A program made the position numbers and the translations under genes. Of a DNA stretch of 64,000 nt, positions 1 through 9,203 are shown piece after piece. Position 1 is the stretch's first letter, and each line of letters opens with the position of its first letter. Origin of the DNA: Pedobacter indicus (GTDB lineage Bacteria > Bacteroidota > Bacteroidia > Sphingobacteriales > Sphingobacteriaceae); the NCBI RefSeq assembly GCF_003449035.1, contig NZ_QRGB01000001.1, positions 1,116,001 through 1,180,000 of the forward strand, read 5' to 3'. The notes under the pieces were generated by a model, which saw only the letters and a list, made by a program, of their open reading frames with translations, was not told the DNA's origin and searched no databases.

Positions 1-37
1 GAGTGTGGTAAAATTGAATTATTTCAGCAATCGTTAA
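1..37 (+). other. Left edge; possible last codons of an upstream gene
   Basis: Frame 2 reads 11 codons ending in TAA at 35-37, with a VVKLNYFSNR-like tail. Frame 1 is also open, to a TAA at 49-51. Too little is visible to decide whether either is coding. From 38 to 90 the DNA is AT-rich and would have to hold the start of the DUF4271-hemD transcript; TAACTTTA at 57-64 resembles a Bacteroidota -7 element. Nothing firmer can be said. Confidence 0.2.
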
Positions 38-90
38 ATTTAATAATTTAAACCAATAACTTTATAGCCGGTTTTATATGTCGAACACGG

Positions 91-1080
91 ATGTTAAAGT
101 ATTTGTTTTCTTTTATTTTTAGTTTCCTATGCGTTGTTACCTATGCTCAAAGTGAAGCAGTGCAAGATACTCAAGCGGTTCGAAAGCCACTGACTTATTG
201 GCAAAAGCGAGATTCGATACAACGTGCTGAAAGACTTGAGAAGCAGCGGATAGCGGATTCTATTAAGCATGTTCAGGACTCTTTGCAGATGGTCTGGTTA
301 AAGCCGCCTGATCCAGATCGTCCCAACATGTTTTTAGATAGCTTGCGGGATCTCTATACGGTTAAGAATGGTGATTTCTTTACCTGGAATGAGCAATTTG
401 CCAAAGATAAAAAGCAATTTCGCATTGCTCCGATCAAATTGCACCGAGATCAATGGATCATAGGGATTATTATTGCTTTGTTTGTTGTCCTGGCTGCAAT
501 TCGTATTAGCTACCCTAACGAGACCTTGGTGATGTTTCAGGGATTTTACAACAATCGTGTGCTTGCTCAGATTAGTAAAGAAGACAATCTTTTTAACTCT
601 TGGCCGTTTATATTTCTCTATCTTCTTTTTGGCTTTACCATCGGGATGTTCTTGTTTTTGGTCAGTAAGTTTACCAGGCTAGGTGGGGTAACCGAGGGTA
701 TTAATCTTTATATCGCATTTTCTGTCAGCGTCTTGATTTTATTTACGGTCAAGATTGTTACAGTTCGGTTTCTAGGTTTCCTGTTCGATATTTCAAGATT
801 AGTGAGGGAGTATGTTTCTATTCTTTACTTAAGTTATTTTAATGCCGCTCTGCTATTCTTGCCCATTGTACTTATCATGGCTTTTTCGTCAAGACTTCTT
901 GCGAAATATTACATTGTTTTTGCGTTTATTTTGTTGGTTGGAATCTTTATTTTGCAGTTTTTGCGAGCGGGGAGTTCAATTTTTAAAACCTATTCACTTT
1001 CAAAGTTTTATTTAATTCTGTATCTTTGCGCCCTTGAAATAGGTCCAATTCTTATCTTGATAAAGATTTTGGGGTTTTAA
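91..1080 (+). CDS. DUF4271 domain-containing membrane protein
   Basis: A 329-residue protein of a Bacteroidota-specific family of unknown function. Residues 1-20 form a signal peptide ending in TYAQ. A charged, K/R/D-rich region covers about 21-120, followed by about six membrane segments (roughly 122-138, 172-191, 206-222, 250-267, 273-291, 305-327). Six bases separate it from hemD and both lie on the same strand, so co-transcription is likely. That linkage does not show a role in tetrapyrrole synthesis. I recognise the family by its layout (signal peptide, charged linker, C-terminal membrane block) and by hemD following it; no catalytic motif is visible. Confidence 0.8.
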   Translation: MLKYLFSFIFSFLCVVTYAQSEAVQDTQAVRKPLTYWQKRDSIQRAERLEKQRIADSIKHVQDSLQMVWLKPPDPDRPNMFLDSLRDLYTVKNGDFFTWNEQFAKDKKQFRIAPIKLHRDQWIIGIIIALFVVLAAIRISYPNETLVMFQGFYNNRVLAQISKEDNLFNSWPFIFLYLLFGFTIGMFLFLVSKFTRLGGVTEGINLYIAFSVSVLILFTVKIVTVRFLGFLFDISRLVREYVSILYLSYFNAALLFLPIVLIMAFSSRLLAKYYIVFAFILLVGIFILQFLRAGSSIFKTYSLSKFYLILYLCALEIGPILILIKILGF

Positions 1081-1086
1081 AAAAAT

Positions 1087-1863
1087 ATGGAAATGCACGA
1101 ACCAATAGAGGAAAGAGCAAAGAAAGTAAAAAGCATCTTGGTTACTTTGCCGAAGCCGGAAAATGAAAAATCACCCTATTTTGCTTTAGCAAAAAAGTAC
1201 AATTTAAAACTTGATTTCAGAGCCTTTATCCACGTTGAGGGCGTCTCTGCTAGAGAATTTCGAAAAGAACGCACCAATTTGGCGGATTTTACAGCCATCA
1301 TTTTTACGAGTAGAAACGCTGTTGATCATTTCTTTCGGATTTGCGAGGAAATGCGTTATGACGTGCCCTCCGATTTAAAATACTTTTGTTTATCAGAAAC
1401 GATTGCCTTGTATCTTCAGAAATACATCCAGTATAGAAAGCGCAAGATCTTCTTTGGTAAGCAAACAGCGCAAGATTTGGAAGATATTTTAAAGAAGCAC
1501 GCTAAAGAGAAATTTTTATTTCCTTGTTCAAACGTTGCGGGTGAGGAGACACAGAATTGGTTAGCCGATAATGGTTATGATTTCACGCCGGCTGTATTAT
1601 TTAAAACGGTAGTGAGTGATCTGTCAGACTTGAAAGAGGTTTTTTATGATATTATTGTATTCTTTAGCCCCTCCAGTGTGCAGTCTCTTTTTGAAAACTT
1701 CCCTGATTTTGAACAAAACGATACACGCTTAGCTGCTTTTGGACCAAGTACACACCAAGCTGTTTTGGATAGAGGGTTGGTTCTTGACATAGCTGCCCCT
1801 ACGCCTGAAGCACCCAGTATGACGATGGCAATTGAGCAATATGTTACTCAGGTTGTAAAGTAG
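1087..1863 (+). CDS. hemD: Uroporphyrinogen-III synthase
   Basis: Cyclises and inverts ring D of hydroxymethylbilane to give uroporphyrinogen III, in the cytoplasm. The 258 residues have the usual HemD length and two-lobed pattern. Visible family marks are FTSRNAVDHFF near residues 73-83 (first lobe), FFSPSSVQSLFENFP near 192-206 (second lobe) and AAFGPSTHQAV near 216-226. HemD is poorly conserved in sequence, but these turns are characteristic. The ATG at 1087 follows the DUF4271 stop by six bases. hemE and hemJ lie 4-6 kb downstream on the same strand, separated by reverse-strand uvrC and a two-component system. Confidence 0.88.
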   Translation: MEMHEPIEERAKKVKSILVTLPKPENEKSPYFALAKKYNLKLDFRAFIHVEGVSAREFRKERTNLADFTAIIFTSRNAVDHFFRICEEMRYDVPSDLKYFCLSETIALYLQKYIQYRKRKIFFGKQTAQDLEDILKKHAKEKFLFPCSNVAGEETQNWLADNGYDFTPAVLFKTVVSDLSDLKEVFYDIIVFFSPSSVQSLFENFPDFEQNDTRLAAFGPSTHQAVLDRGLVLDIAAPTPEAPSMTMAIEQYVTQVVK

Positions 1864-1881
1864 TTAATCCTTATAGAACTT

Positions 1882-3690
1882 CTAAGGCTCTTGCGAGATG
1901 AAAAACTCTTGGAGAGCCTTTGTTTGTTTAAAGCTCAATACCTGTAGAAGCTCCTCTTCTTTAGCTTCGCGGATTTTCTTCACGGATTTAAATTTCCGAA
2001 GCAGTTTCTCAGCTGTAAGCTTTCCAATTCCTGGGATTGAGGTCAGTTCGGTCTGGAAAGTTTTTCTGCTTCGCTGATTCCTGTGAAATGTAATGCCAAA
2101 TCTATGTGCTTCATCTCGTAGTTGCTGAATAATCCGCAGGGTTTCTGATTTTTTATCCAAATACATAGGGTAGGGGTCTCCAGGGTAATAGATTTCTTCC
2201 AGTTTTTTGGCGATACCAATGACAGTAAGTTCTTTCTCGATGCCAAGTTTTTTCAAGCTCTTCACGGCTGAAGAAAGTTGCCCTTTACCTCCATCAATTA
2301 CAATTAGCTGTGGTAATGACTGGTTTTCTTCCAAAAGTCGTCTGTAGCGCCGGAAAACAGCCTCTTCCATGGTTTTAAAGTCGTCGGGCCCTTCTACGGT
2401 TTTCACGTTAAAATGACGATAATCTTTTTTCGAGGGGCGAGCGTTCTTGAAAACAACGATTGCGGAGACAGCGTATTTACCTTGAAAGTTGGAATTGTCA
2501 AAACACTCGATATGCCGGGGCTGTTCTTTCAAGCGGAGATCCTTTTTCATTCTGTCCAAAATTCGATTGGTGCGGATCTCTGGATTTAGTTTTTCATACT
2601 GTTCCAGTTTTTCCTTTTTGAAAAAGAGTACATTCTTTTGAGACAGATCCAGTAGTTTCCGCTTATCACCCTGTTTTGGAATGGTGAATTTTAGTTCTTC
2701 GGTATTATCTATTTCGATTGTAAAAGGAACGATGATTTCCCTAGAGTCACTTTCGAAACGACTACGAAGCTCAGAGATGGCGAGTGCGAGAAGTTCAGCG
2801 TCGCTCTCATCGAGCTTTTTCTTCATTTCGATCGTTTGCGTTTGTACGATTGTGCCATTCATTACTTTTAGGTAATTCACAAAAGCAACATCCCCTTCTG
2901 AAGCAATGCTAAATACGTCGACTTTGCTGAGCGAGGTACTGACAACAGTTGATTTACTTTGGTAGTTTGCGAGGAGATCAAGTTTTCGTTTAATGGTTTG
3001 TGCGTACTCAAAGCGAAGTTCCGCAATGGCCAATTCCAGTTCGCTCTTTAACCGGTTGATCACAATCGAAATTCTTCCCTGTAAAATATTTTCAATCTGC
3101 TCTAAATTAGCATCGTAATCCTCTTCGCTCTGCAAGCCTTCGCAAGGACCAAGACAGTTACCTATCTGATATTCAAGACAAACTTTGAATTTCTTCTTCT
3201 CGATATTGTCCTCCGTGAGTCTAAGATTGCACGTACGTAAAGGGAACAGTTCCTTGATAACATCCAATATAGCATGCATCATACTAACCGAAGCATAGGG
3301 GCCATAATATTTAGAGCCATCTTTAACGATTTTCCTTGTCCAGTAAATACGAGGAAATGGCTCATTTTTGATAACGATCCAGGGGTAGGTCTTGTCATCC
3401 TTCAGCATGACATTGTACCGAGGCTGATGTTTTTTTATCAAGCTGTTTTCCAACAACCATGCATCGATCTCTGTGTCAACCAACGTGAAAGTGATCTTGT
3501 TGATTTTTCGAACGAGTACCCTGGTTTTTGTGTTATTGTTCAGGTCGTTATTAAAATAGGAACCTACGCGGTTTCGAAGATCCTTAGCCTTTCCTATATA
3601 GATTAAATTATCGTTGGAGTCCCAGTACTGGTAGACACCGGGTTTATGTGGAATATTCTTTAGTGTTTCTCGATGATTAAATGTTGACAT
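1882..3690 (-). CDS. uvrC: Excinuclease ABC subunit C (UvrC)
   Basis: Makes the two incisions around a lesion in nucleotide excision repair, acting with UvrA and UvrB. In order: an N-terminal GIY-YIG nuclease domain (GVYQYWDSNDNLIYIGKAKD, within about residues 18-38), a Cys-rich region, a UVR motif near 200-235, the RNase H-like second nuclease domain (HIECFDNSNFQGKYAVSA; VIDGGKGQLSSA), and a C-terminal helix-hairpin-helix (SIPGIGKLTAEKLLRKF). The frame is open 11 codons further, but the ATG at 3690 is the better start: it gives 602 residues beginning MSTFNHRE and has GGGAG about 5 bases upstream. Convergent with hemD, with an 18-bp gap. Confidence 0.96.
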   Translation of the reverse strand: MSTFNHRETLKNIPHKPGVYQYWDSNDNLIYIGKAKDLRNRVGSYFNNDLNNNTKTRVLVRKINKITFTLVDTEIDAWLLENSLIKKHQPRYNVMLKDDKTYPWIVIKNEPFPRIYWTRKIVKDGSKYYGPYASVSMMHAILDVIKELFPLRTCNLRLTEDNIEKKKFKVCLEYQIGNCLGPCEGLQSEEDYDANLEQIENILQGRISIVINRLKSELELAIAELRFEYAQTIKRKLDLLANYQSKSTVVSTSLSKVDVFSIASEGDVAFVNYLKVMNGTIVQTQTIEMKKKLDESDAELLALAISELRSRFESDSREIIVPFTIEIDNTEELKFTIPKQGDKRKLLDLSQKNVLFFKKEKLEQYEKLNPEIRTNRILDRMKKDLRLKEQPRHIECFDNSNFQGKYAVSAIVVFKNARPSKKDYRHFNVKTVEGPDDFKTMEEAVFRRYRRLLEENQSLPQLIVIDGGKGQLSSAVKSLKKLGIEKELTVIGIAKKLEEIYYPGDPYPMYLDKKSETLRIIQQLRDEAHRFGITFHRNQRSRKTFQTELTSIPGIGKLTAEKLLRKFKSVKKIREAKEEELLQVLSFKQTKALQEFFISQEP

Positions 3691-3784
3691 ACGGATCTCC
3701 CTGATCCCAAAGTTAGAAAGCAAAAGCGATAATAATTACTAAAATGGGTTAAAATCTTCTCTTTAGTGTCATAATTCGCTTCTC

Positions 3785-3818
3785 TTTGACCATAAACCAA
3801 TTACAATTGATATTTTTG
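3785..3818 (+). promoter_or_regulatory. Promoter of the sensor kinase operon
   Basis: TTTG at 3785-3788 and TATTTTTG at 3811-3818, 22 bp apart, match the Bacteroidota -33/-7 consensus (TTTG, TAnnTTTG). The expected transcript start near 3825 leaves a leader of about 16 nt before the ATG at 3841. The spacer is slightly longer than the usual 19-20. Confidence 0.6.
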
Positions 3819-3840
3819 TTTTAAATCATTCAAGATACTC

Positions 3841-4707
3841 ATGCTGCGTAAACCGCTATTTATTTTCTATTTTCTTTTTTTCTATGCGATCATGCAGTTG
3901 ATATGGTGGGGGGTACTCCTCGCACAGATCGCTCCAGAACGTAAAGCTATGTTTATCGGCGAAGGGCTTTTCTTTTTTGTTATATTCATCGGCGGTGCCA
4001 TAAAATTGAAACAAGCCTTGAAGAGAGAGAAGAAGTTACATAAACAACAACACAATTTCATGCTCTCTGTTACCCATGAGCTCAAATCGCCGCTAGCGTC
4101 GATTAAACTTTATATCCAAACCATACTAAAAAGAGAACTGGATCGCGAACAGCAACAGCAATTTTTAAAGAACTCTTTGAAAGATATTGAGAGGCTCGAT
4201 GATTTGGTGGAGAATGTTTTAATTGCTACCAAGTTGGAAAGTCAAAAGGTACAATTCCAGAAGGAGCAATTCAATCTTTCTGATGTGGTGACCAAAATAT
4301 CCGAGCGCCTGCAGGTCTATTCATGTACCACACAAATTATCAAGTTAAATGTAGAGCCTGACATTTTTATTGTAGGAGATCATTTTGCCCTTTCTTCGAT
4401 GATAACAAATCTACTTGAAAATGCAATTAAGTATTCACCTCCATGTGAACAGGTTGCCGTCAAACTGTATAAAGATAAAGGAGATATTGTGCTATCAGTA
4501 GCTGATTTTGGAATCGGAATCAGTGACGAAGAGAAAAAACGTATATTTAGTAAGTTTTATCGTGTAGGTAGTGAAGATACGCGAAAAACGAAAGGAACCG
4601 GACTTGGACTATATATTGTAAAAACGGTAGTTGACAGGCATTATGGTCATATTAAGGTGATAGATAACAAACCTACTGGAACCATTTTTGAGATAACTTT
4701 TAATTAG
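3841..4707 (+). CDS. Two-component sensor histidine kinase
   Basis: Inner-membrane sensor that autophosphorylates and passes phosphate to the regulator encoded next. At 288 residues it is short: two membrane segments (about 5-29 and 38-56) with almost no loop between them, so there is no sizeable extracellular sensor domain. HisKA follows with the phospho-acceptor H79 in SVTHELKSP. The HATPase domain has the N-box NLLENAIKYSPP, DFGIGIS and GTGLGLYIV. Five bases separate it from the response regulator gene. The signal is unknown; such sensors often detect membrane state or a partner protein, which is inference. The next genes (membrane/TPR protein, hemE, hemJ) may share its transcript. Confidence 0.93.
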   Translation: MLRKPLFIFYFLFFYAIMQLIWWGVLLAQIAPERKAMFIGEGLFFFVIFIGGAIKLKQALKREKKLHKQQHNFMLSVTHELKSPLASIKLYIQTILKRELDREQQQQFLKNSLKDIERLDDLVENVLIATKLESQKVQFQKEQFNLSDVVTKISERLQVYSCTTQIIKLNVEPDIFIVGDHFALSSMITNLLENAIKYSPPCEQVAVKLYKDKGDIVLSVADFGIGISDEEKKRIFSKFYRVGSEDTRKTKGTGLGLYIVKTVVDRHYGHIKVIDNKPTGTIFEITFN

Positions 4708-4712
4708 TAAAT

Positions 4713-5426
4713 ATGCAACATAGTAAACAAAAAATATTACTCGTTGAAGATGAGGAACATCTTTTAGAGGCTATTAAGCTCAATCTTGAGTTGGAAGGCT
4801 ATAAGGTATCAACCGCTACGGACGGTAAGAAGGCATTGAAAATCTACAAAGAAGAACGTTTTAATCTGATCATTTTGGATGTCATGATACCAGAAATTGA
4901 TGGTTTCCAGGTTGCGGAAACCATTCGTCTGGAGAACTCAGACATTCCTATTATGTTCTTAACCGCCAAGAATACAAGTGAGGATCGGGTTACAGGTTTA
5001 AAGAAGGGTGCCGATGACTATCTTGTGAAGCCGTTTAATTTGGAAGAGTTGATTCTGCGGGTAGGTATTCTTGTACGGAGGAGTCTGACAGGCGATGAGT
5101 TAAAAGAACTCACAACATACAAGATAGGTGATAAAACGATCGATTTTAAATCTTTCGAATTGCGTCAAGATAACGAGGTTGTGGCTGCATTAACAAAAAA
5201 GGAAACTATGCTGCTGAAACTTTTAATTGAGCGCCGTGGTGAAGCAGTGTCTAGGGAACAGATTTTGGAAACTGTATGGAACTATGACGTATATCCCTCT
5301 ACACGAACAATTGATAACTTCATCCTGACGTTTAGAAAATATTTTGAACCCGATCAGAAAAACCCAATTTATTTCCATTCCATTCGCGGGGTAGGTTATA
5401 AATTTACTGATCCTAATAAAGATTAA
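4713..5426 (+). CDS. OmpR/PhoB-family response regulator
   Basis: DNA-binding partner of the upstream kinase. The receiver domain (about 6-120) has the acidic pair in LVEDEEH, the phospho-acceptor D56 in LIILDVMIPEIDGF, the switch Thr in FLTAKN and the Lys in DDYLVKPFN. A winged-helix Trans_reg_C domain (about 140-235) ends GVGYKF, typical of the OmpR/PhoB class. Its TAA (5424-5426) shares a base with the ATG of the next gene (TAATG), suggesting translational coupling. OmpR/PhoB proteins generally bind tandem direct repeats. Targets are unknown. Confidence 0.94.
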   Translation: MQHSKQKILLVEDEEHLLEAIKLNLELEGYKVSTATDGKKALKIYKEERFNLIILDVMIPEIDGFQVAETIRLENSDIPIMFLTAKNTSEDRVTGLKKGADDYLVKPFNLEELILRVGILVRRSLTGDELKELTTYKIGDKTIDFKSFELRQDNEVVAALTKKETMLLKLLIERRGEAVSREQILETVWNYDVYPSTRTIDNFILTFRKYFEPDQKNPIYFHSIRGVGYKFTDPNKD

Positions 5427-5944
5427 TGCTTACATCCAAGTGGCGGTGGACGATCATAGTAGTTGCAATGATGCTTTTAGCATGGAATCTCTACAATCGT
5501 TCTTATCAACTGGTTTATTTACTGGTGGCTTTAATAGCTTATACGATATGGTCGCACTTTAAGGAGGGTACGGTTGTATCAGCGTCACAAGCTTTTAAAG
5601 ACAAGGAATATGATAAGGCCAGAATGCTGTTGGCCGATATTAAGAATCCTGAATATCTCCGTAAAAAACGTCGGAATTATTATGAATTTATAAGTGGTAG
5701 CTTGGCCTTGCAGTTGTTAGATGACGAGAAAGCCGAATATCACTTTCAGATTGCTTCACGTTTACCTTTTAGACGCCCAAATGATAAGGCAATTATCTTT
5801 GTCCATCTTGCTAATATTAATTTGAGGAAAAAGAATTATGAGCGTGTAAGAGCCTATTTAGAGAAGGCCTCCGAATTGGATGTGAGTTCAAGAATAGCAC
5901 AAATAATTAATAGAATAGAAAACGAAATACCTAGAAAAAAGTGA
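5426..5944 (+). CDS. Membrane protein with TPR-like helical repeats
   Basis: A 172-residue protein without a firm family assignment. Residues 5-25 and 28-43 are hydrophobic and probably cross the membrane as a short hairpin. The rest is helical and reads like two to three TPR units (AFKDKEYDKARMLLADIKNP; YYEFISGSLALQLLDDEKAE; HLANINLRKKNYERVRAYLE), so it probably presents a binding surface in the cytoplasm. It overlaps the regulator gene by one base and the hemE GTG start by four bases (GTGA), so the three genes look translationally coupled. A scaffold role is only inference. Confidence 0.75.
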   Translation: MLTSKWRWTIIVVAMMLLAWNLYNRSYQLVYLLVALIAYTIWSHFKEGTVVSASQAFKDKEYDKARMLLADIKNPEYLRKKRRNYYEFISGSLALQLLDDEKAEYHFQIASRLPFRRPNDKAIIFVHLANINLRKKNYERVRAYLEKASELDVSSRIAQIINRIENEIPRKK

Positions 5945-6978
5945 GTCAAAAAGTAGAAAACAGTTTGTTTATCCGTGCAGCTCAGTCAAAGCAGACGGAA
6001 CGACCGCCAGTTTGGATGATGAGGCAGGCAGGTCGCTTTATGCCTGAATATTGGGAAATAAAAAATAAATATTCATTCCTTGAGATGTGCAAAACGCCCG
6101 AGCTAGCGGCTGATGTTACGATGCTTCCGGTCGATTTATTAGATATCGATGCAGCTATCTTGTTTTCGGATATCCTAGTGACAGCTGAAGCAATGGGTGG
6201 TGATCTAAGCTTCGAACAGGGAGTAGGACCCCGTTTCTCGAATCCGGTACGAAATATGTCAGATGCGGAAGCTCTCCGTACAGATGTGATAGATAAACTT
6301 CAATATGTTGCAGAAGCTGTTAAAGAAACACAGCAAAGACTTAATGGACGGATTCCATTAATTGGTTTTGCCGGCGCCCCCTTCACAGTATTGAGTTATT
6401 TAATTGAAGGTGGATCTACGAAAGATTTTAAGAAAACAAAACAACTGTTACATAGTAATCCCGAACTAGCCCACTTTATTTTGGATAAGATTACAAAAGT
6501 TACGATCGACTACCTAAATATGCAGATTGATGCAGGAGTCAATGCATTACAGATTTTTGACAGTTGGGCGCAGGTTCTTTCCTGGGATGATTATACTGAG
6601 TTCTCTCATCGTTATATTAAAGAAATTATCTCAAATTTGAATCGGGACAACGTTCCGGTAATTTCCTTTGCAAAAGGGAGTTCGGTTTTCGCACCATTAA
6701 TGGCTGAAGCTAAGCCTGACGTGATTTCAGTCGACTGGAATGCCGATCTTCGTTCGTTAAAAGAGTCCTTGCCTCAGAGTATTGCTGTTCAAGGAAATCT
6801 TGACCCTTTTATCTTTTACGCAGATAAAGAGGTCATAAAAAAGAGAATATATAAGTTGTTTGATAGCATGCGCGGTGTCGATGGTTACATTTTTAACTTA
6901 GGGCATGGCATTATGCCTGATTTCTCTTTTGATAAAGTAAAATATGCTGTCGATGCAATAAAAGAGTATCGATATTAA
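5941..6978 (+). CDS. hemE: Uroporphyrinogen decarboxylase
   Basis: Removes four acetate carboxyls from uroporphyrinogen III to give coproporphyrinogen III. The 345 residues match the family length. The substrate-binding Arg pair lies in WMMRQAGRFMPEYWEI near residue 25, and other HemE marks are LFSDILVTAEAMG, GFAGAPFTVLSYLIEGG, QIFDSWAQVLSW and FNLGHGIMPD near the end. The start is GTG at 5941, overlapping the previous TGA by four bases. hemJ follows after 29 bases on the same strand. Confidence 0.96.
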   Translation: MSQKVENSLFIRAAQSKQTERPPVWMMRQAGRFMPEYWEIKNKYSFLEMCKTPELAADVTMLPVDLLDIDAAILFSDILVTAEAMGGDLSFEQGVGPRFSNPVRNMSDAEALRTDVIDKLQYVAEAVKETQQRLNGRIPLIGFAGAPFTVLSYLIEGGSTKDFKKTKQLLHSNPELAHFILDKITKVTIDYLNMQIDAGVNALQIFDSWAQVLSWDDYTEFSHRYIKEIISNLNRDNVPVISFAKGSSVFAPLMAEAKPDVISVDWNADLRSLKESLPQSIAVQGNLDPFIFYADKEVIKKRIYKLFDSMRGVDGYIFNLGHGIMPDFSFDKVKYAVDAIKEYRY

Positions 6979-7007
6979 TTAGAAATTTGGAATATAGGTT
7001 ATAAGCT

Positions 7008-7559
7008 TTGATTTACTTATACGCTAAATCGATCCACATTATCTTCGTCATTTGTTGGATGGCCGGACTTTTTTATATAGTCCGGCTATTCGTTTATCAT
7101 GCAGAAGCGAAGCAGAAAAGCGTCGGTGAATACAATGTATTGCACCGTCAGTTTCAAATAATGGAAAACCGGTTATGGTGGGTAATCACGACACCTTCTA
7201 TGTACCTGACAATAATTGCCGGAATTGTGATGTTGATCGTTAATCCGGCGCTATTACAGGCTCCCTGGATGCATGTTAAACTTTGTTTCGTTCTTGCATT
7301 GATATTATATCATTTTAAATGTCAGCAGATTATTAAAAATCTTGCATTAGAGAAGAATCAATGGAACTCCTCACGTTTAAGGATGTGGAATGAGGTTTCC
7401 ACAATCATACTGTTTGCGATTGTTTTTATTGTTGTCTTAAAGAGTGCTGTTAATTGGGTGTTTGGATTGGTAGGGCTGGTTTCTCTGGCAGTCATCTTAA
7501 TGATTGCAATTAAGATGTATAAGCGCTATCGCGAAAAAAAGTCAGCACAAAAAGATTAG
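7008..7559 (+). CDS. hemJ: HemJ-type protoporphyrinogen oxidase (UPF0093/CopD-like)
   Basis: Probable protoporphyrinogen IX oxidase of the HemJ class, an integral membrane haem-binding protein that oxidises protoporphyrinogen to protoporphyrin. Its 183 residues hold about five membrane segments. Family residues are H10 in KSIHIIFVICWMAGLFYI, an Arg at 26, and H89-V-K91 in the third-helix region. The only start that keeps the first helix complete is TTG at 7008. Placement straight after hemE supports the call, and no HemG- or HemY-type oxidase is visible in the window. It converges on bshC with a 50-bp gap in which I see no clear terminator. Confidence 0.87.
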   Translation: MIYLYAKSIHIIFVICWMAGLFYIVRLFVYHAEAKQKSVGEYNVLHRQFQIMENRLWWVITTPSMYLTIIAGIVMLIVNPALLQAPWMHVKLCFVLALILYHFKCQQIIKNLALEKNQWNSSRLRMWNEVSTIILFAIVFIVVLKSAVNWVFGLVGLVSLAVILMIAIKMYKRYREKKSAQKD

Positions 7560-7609
7560 TGTGGTATGATAAACGATGAACTGTAATAGTCCATCAAGGT
7601 AAACCTGGC

Positions 7610-9193
7610 CTAATATAACACGTTGAATTTAAACTCTAGTGGTTGGAAGTTTTCGATCAATTCTTCGATAAGGCGATCTCCAAATTTTAGATAAAGTGGA
7701 GCGAAATTTTCAACTCTTTCTTGCAGAACACCCTTTGGGAATAATTTTTCCTTAATCAGGTCGATCTGTTCAAGTGCTTCGGCATAATTCTTCTGATCCG
7801 CCTTTAAAAGTTTCTTTTCGAGTCGATCAATAGCTTTTTTCAACCTAGCTTCTATCGCCTCTGCACTTGGCCCGAGTGTGGGATCGATTTTATGAGCTCG
7901 CAATTTAATTTTTTCAAAGATCGAATTGAACTCTCTCCACTCGTCATGAAGATTGAGTCGATGTTTGCTGTGAACGCGAACATATTCTTTTTTTAACTCG
8001 GATGGATCCTTAAAAAAGCTCTTATAGGTGAAGTTTAACCTGAATATCTTTTCGCTCAGTTCCCTACTTACAAACATGGCCGAGTTTCGCGGTATCAAAA
8101 TGGGGAACTCGACCTGATAATAATCGAAAAGACTCTTTAATTGCAGCCAATAACTTATCTCAGCGCCGCCGCCTACGTAGGCTAGGTTTGGGAGAATTAC
8201 CTCCTGGTATAACGGGCGCATAATCACATTTGGACTAAAGCGTTCGGGGTGTCGATCAATCTCGATTAATAGGGTTTCTTTTGTAAAGCTGATATCACTG
8301 TTAAGTACTTCATACTCGCCTTCCTTATTAAGGACGATGCGTTCTCTCACATTGTCTTTTAAATAAAAAAAGTTGATGTCACGGGCGTGAACCTGTGCTT
8401 TATAGCCATTCTGTTCCAGCTCTTTGCTGGTTTCAGAAACCTTTTTACTGCTATTTTGCTCTACAATATCTGCTGAAATAATCGGTGCTAGCAGACGTTT
8501 TAGCTCAGCTTGATCAGCATCAATGACTACAAGACCGTATTTCCCAAATAGCTGATCAACCATACTCCGCGTAGCATCAGCTAGGGTATCATGGCTCAGA
8601 TAAGCTTTTTCAACGATCGACGCGAGTTTTTCGGAATTAGATGAGAGTCCTAAAATGTTTTGATAGGCCTTAACGGTTTCTTGGATGTCAGTCGTAGATA
8701 AGCGACCCGTTGCACCTGCAGCATCACGTTCCCAACGGATCGTGTTTTTGAAAAGATGTGTATGGTTAATTTCTTCAAAATCATGATCCTCAGTTGCCAT
8801 CCAGTAAACCGGGACAAAATGATAATCAGGGAACTTGGCCTTTAGCTCTTGTGTTAACTTGATTGTTGAAGCTATTTTAAAAACGAAATAAAGCGGCCCG
8901 GTAAATAAATTCAGTTGATGACCTGTTGTAACAGTGAAAGTCTTCTTGTTTTTTAACAAATGAATATTCGCTAAAGATTCCTCTGATGAGTCTGGAGACG
9001 CTAGTTTCAATAAGCTGGAAACAAGAGTTTCTCGATGTTCAAAAGTCTCTCTGCTTTTGATTTTATCGTTGAATCCACCCTCCGTTGCTTTGTTAGAGTA
9101 AAAGCTGCGGAGCGATTGCTTGCCCTCAATATAATCTAAAAGGAGAGGAGAGAAGCTGAGTGTTTCGCGATAATCAATAGGAATAGCCTTCAT
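7610..9193 (-). CDS. bshC: BshC, cysteine-adding enzyme of bacillithiol synthesis
   Basis: Putative ligase that adds cysteine to glucosamine-malate in bacillithiol synthesis. The length (527 residues) and marks fit the family: the N-terminal IPIDYRETLSFSPLLLDYI, TVTTGHQLNLFTGPLYFVFK near 90-110, the nucleotidyltransferase-like VPVYWMATEDHDFEEINH, and ILPNLAYVGGGAEISYWLQ near 340. A coiled coil occupies about 455-490. Last gene of the rpmB-to-bshC reverse cluster, 10 bases after rimO. The partner genes bshA and bshB1 are not in the window; the PIG-L protein at 31.6-34.1 kb is far larger than BshB1 and is secreted, so it is not the missing deacetylase. Confidence 0.93.
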   Translation of the reverse strand: MKAIPIDYRETLSFSPLLLDYIEGKQSLRSFYSNKATEGGFNDKIKSRETFEHRETLVSSLLKLASPDSSEESLANIHLLKNKKTFTVTTGHQLNLFTGPLYFVFKIASTIKLTQELKAKFPDYHFVPVYWMATEDHDFEEINHTHLFKNTIRWERDAAGATGRLSTTDIQETVKAYQNILGLSSNSEKLASIVEKAYLSHDTLADATRSMVDQLFGKYGLVVIDADQAELKRLLAPIISADIVEQNSSKKVSETSKELEQNGYKAQVHARDINFFYLKDNVRERIVLNKEGEYEVLNSDISFTKETLLIEIDRHPERFSPNVIMRPLYQEVILPNLAYVGGGAEISYWLQLKSLFDYYQVEFPILIPRNSAMFVSRELSEKIFRLNFTYKSFFKDPSELKKEYVRVHSKHRLNLHDEWREFNSIFEKIKLRAHKIDPTLGPSAEAIEARLKKAIDRLEKKLLKADQKNYAEALEQIDLIKEKLFPKGVLQERVENFAPLYLKFGDRLIEELIENFQPLEFKFNVLY

Positions 9194-9203
9194 TTTTTAT
9201 TGT

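Noticed and set aside
3796-3804. AACCAATTA, complementary to part of the small RNA block, as a target site
   Set aside because: It lies between the -33 and -7 elements of the kinase promoter, so it is probably not in the mRNA. A 9-mer match is also expected by chance.
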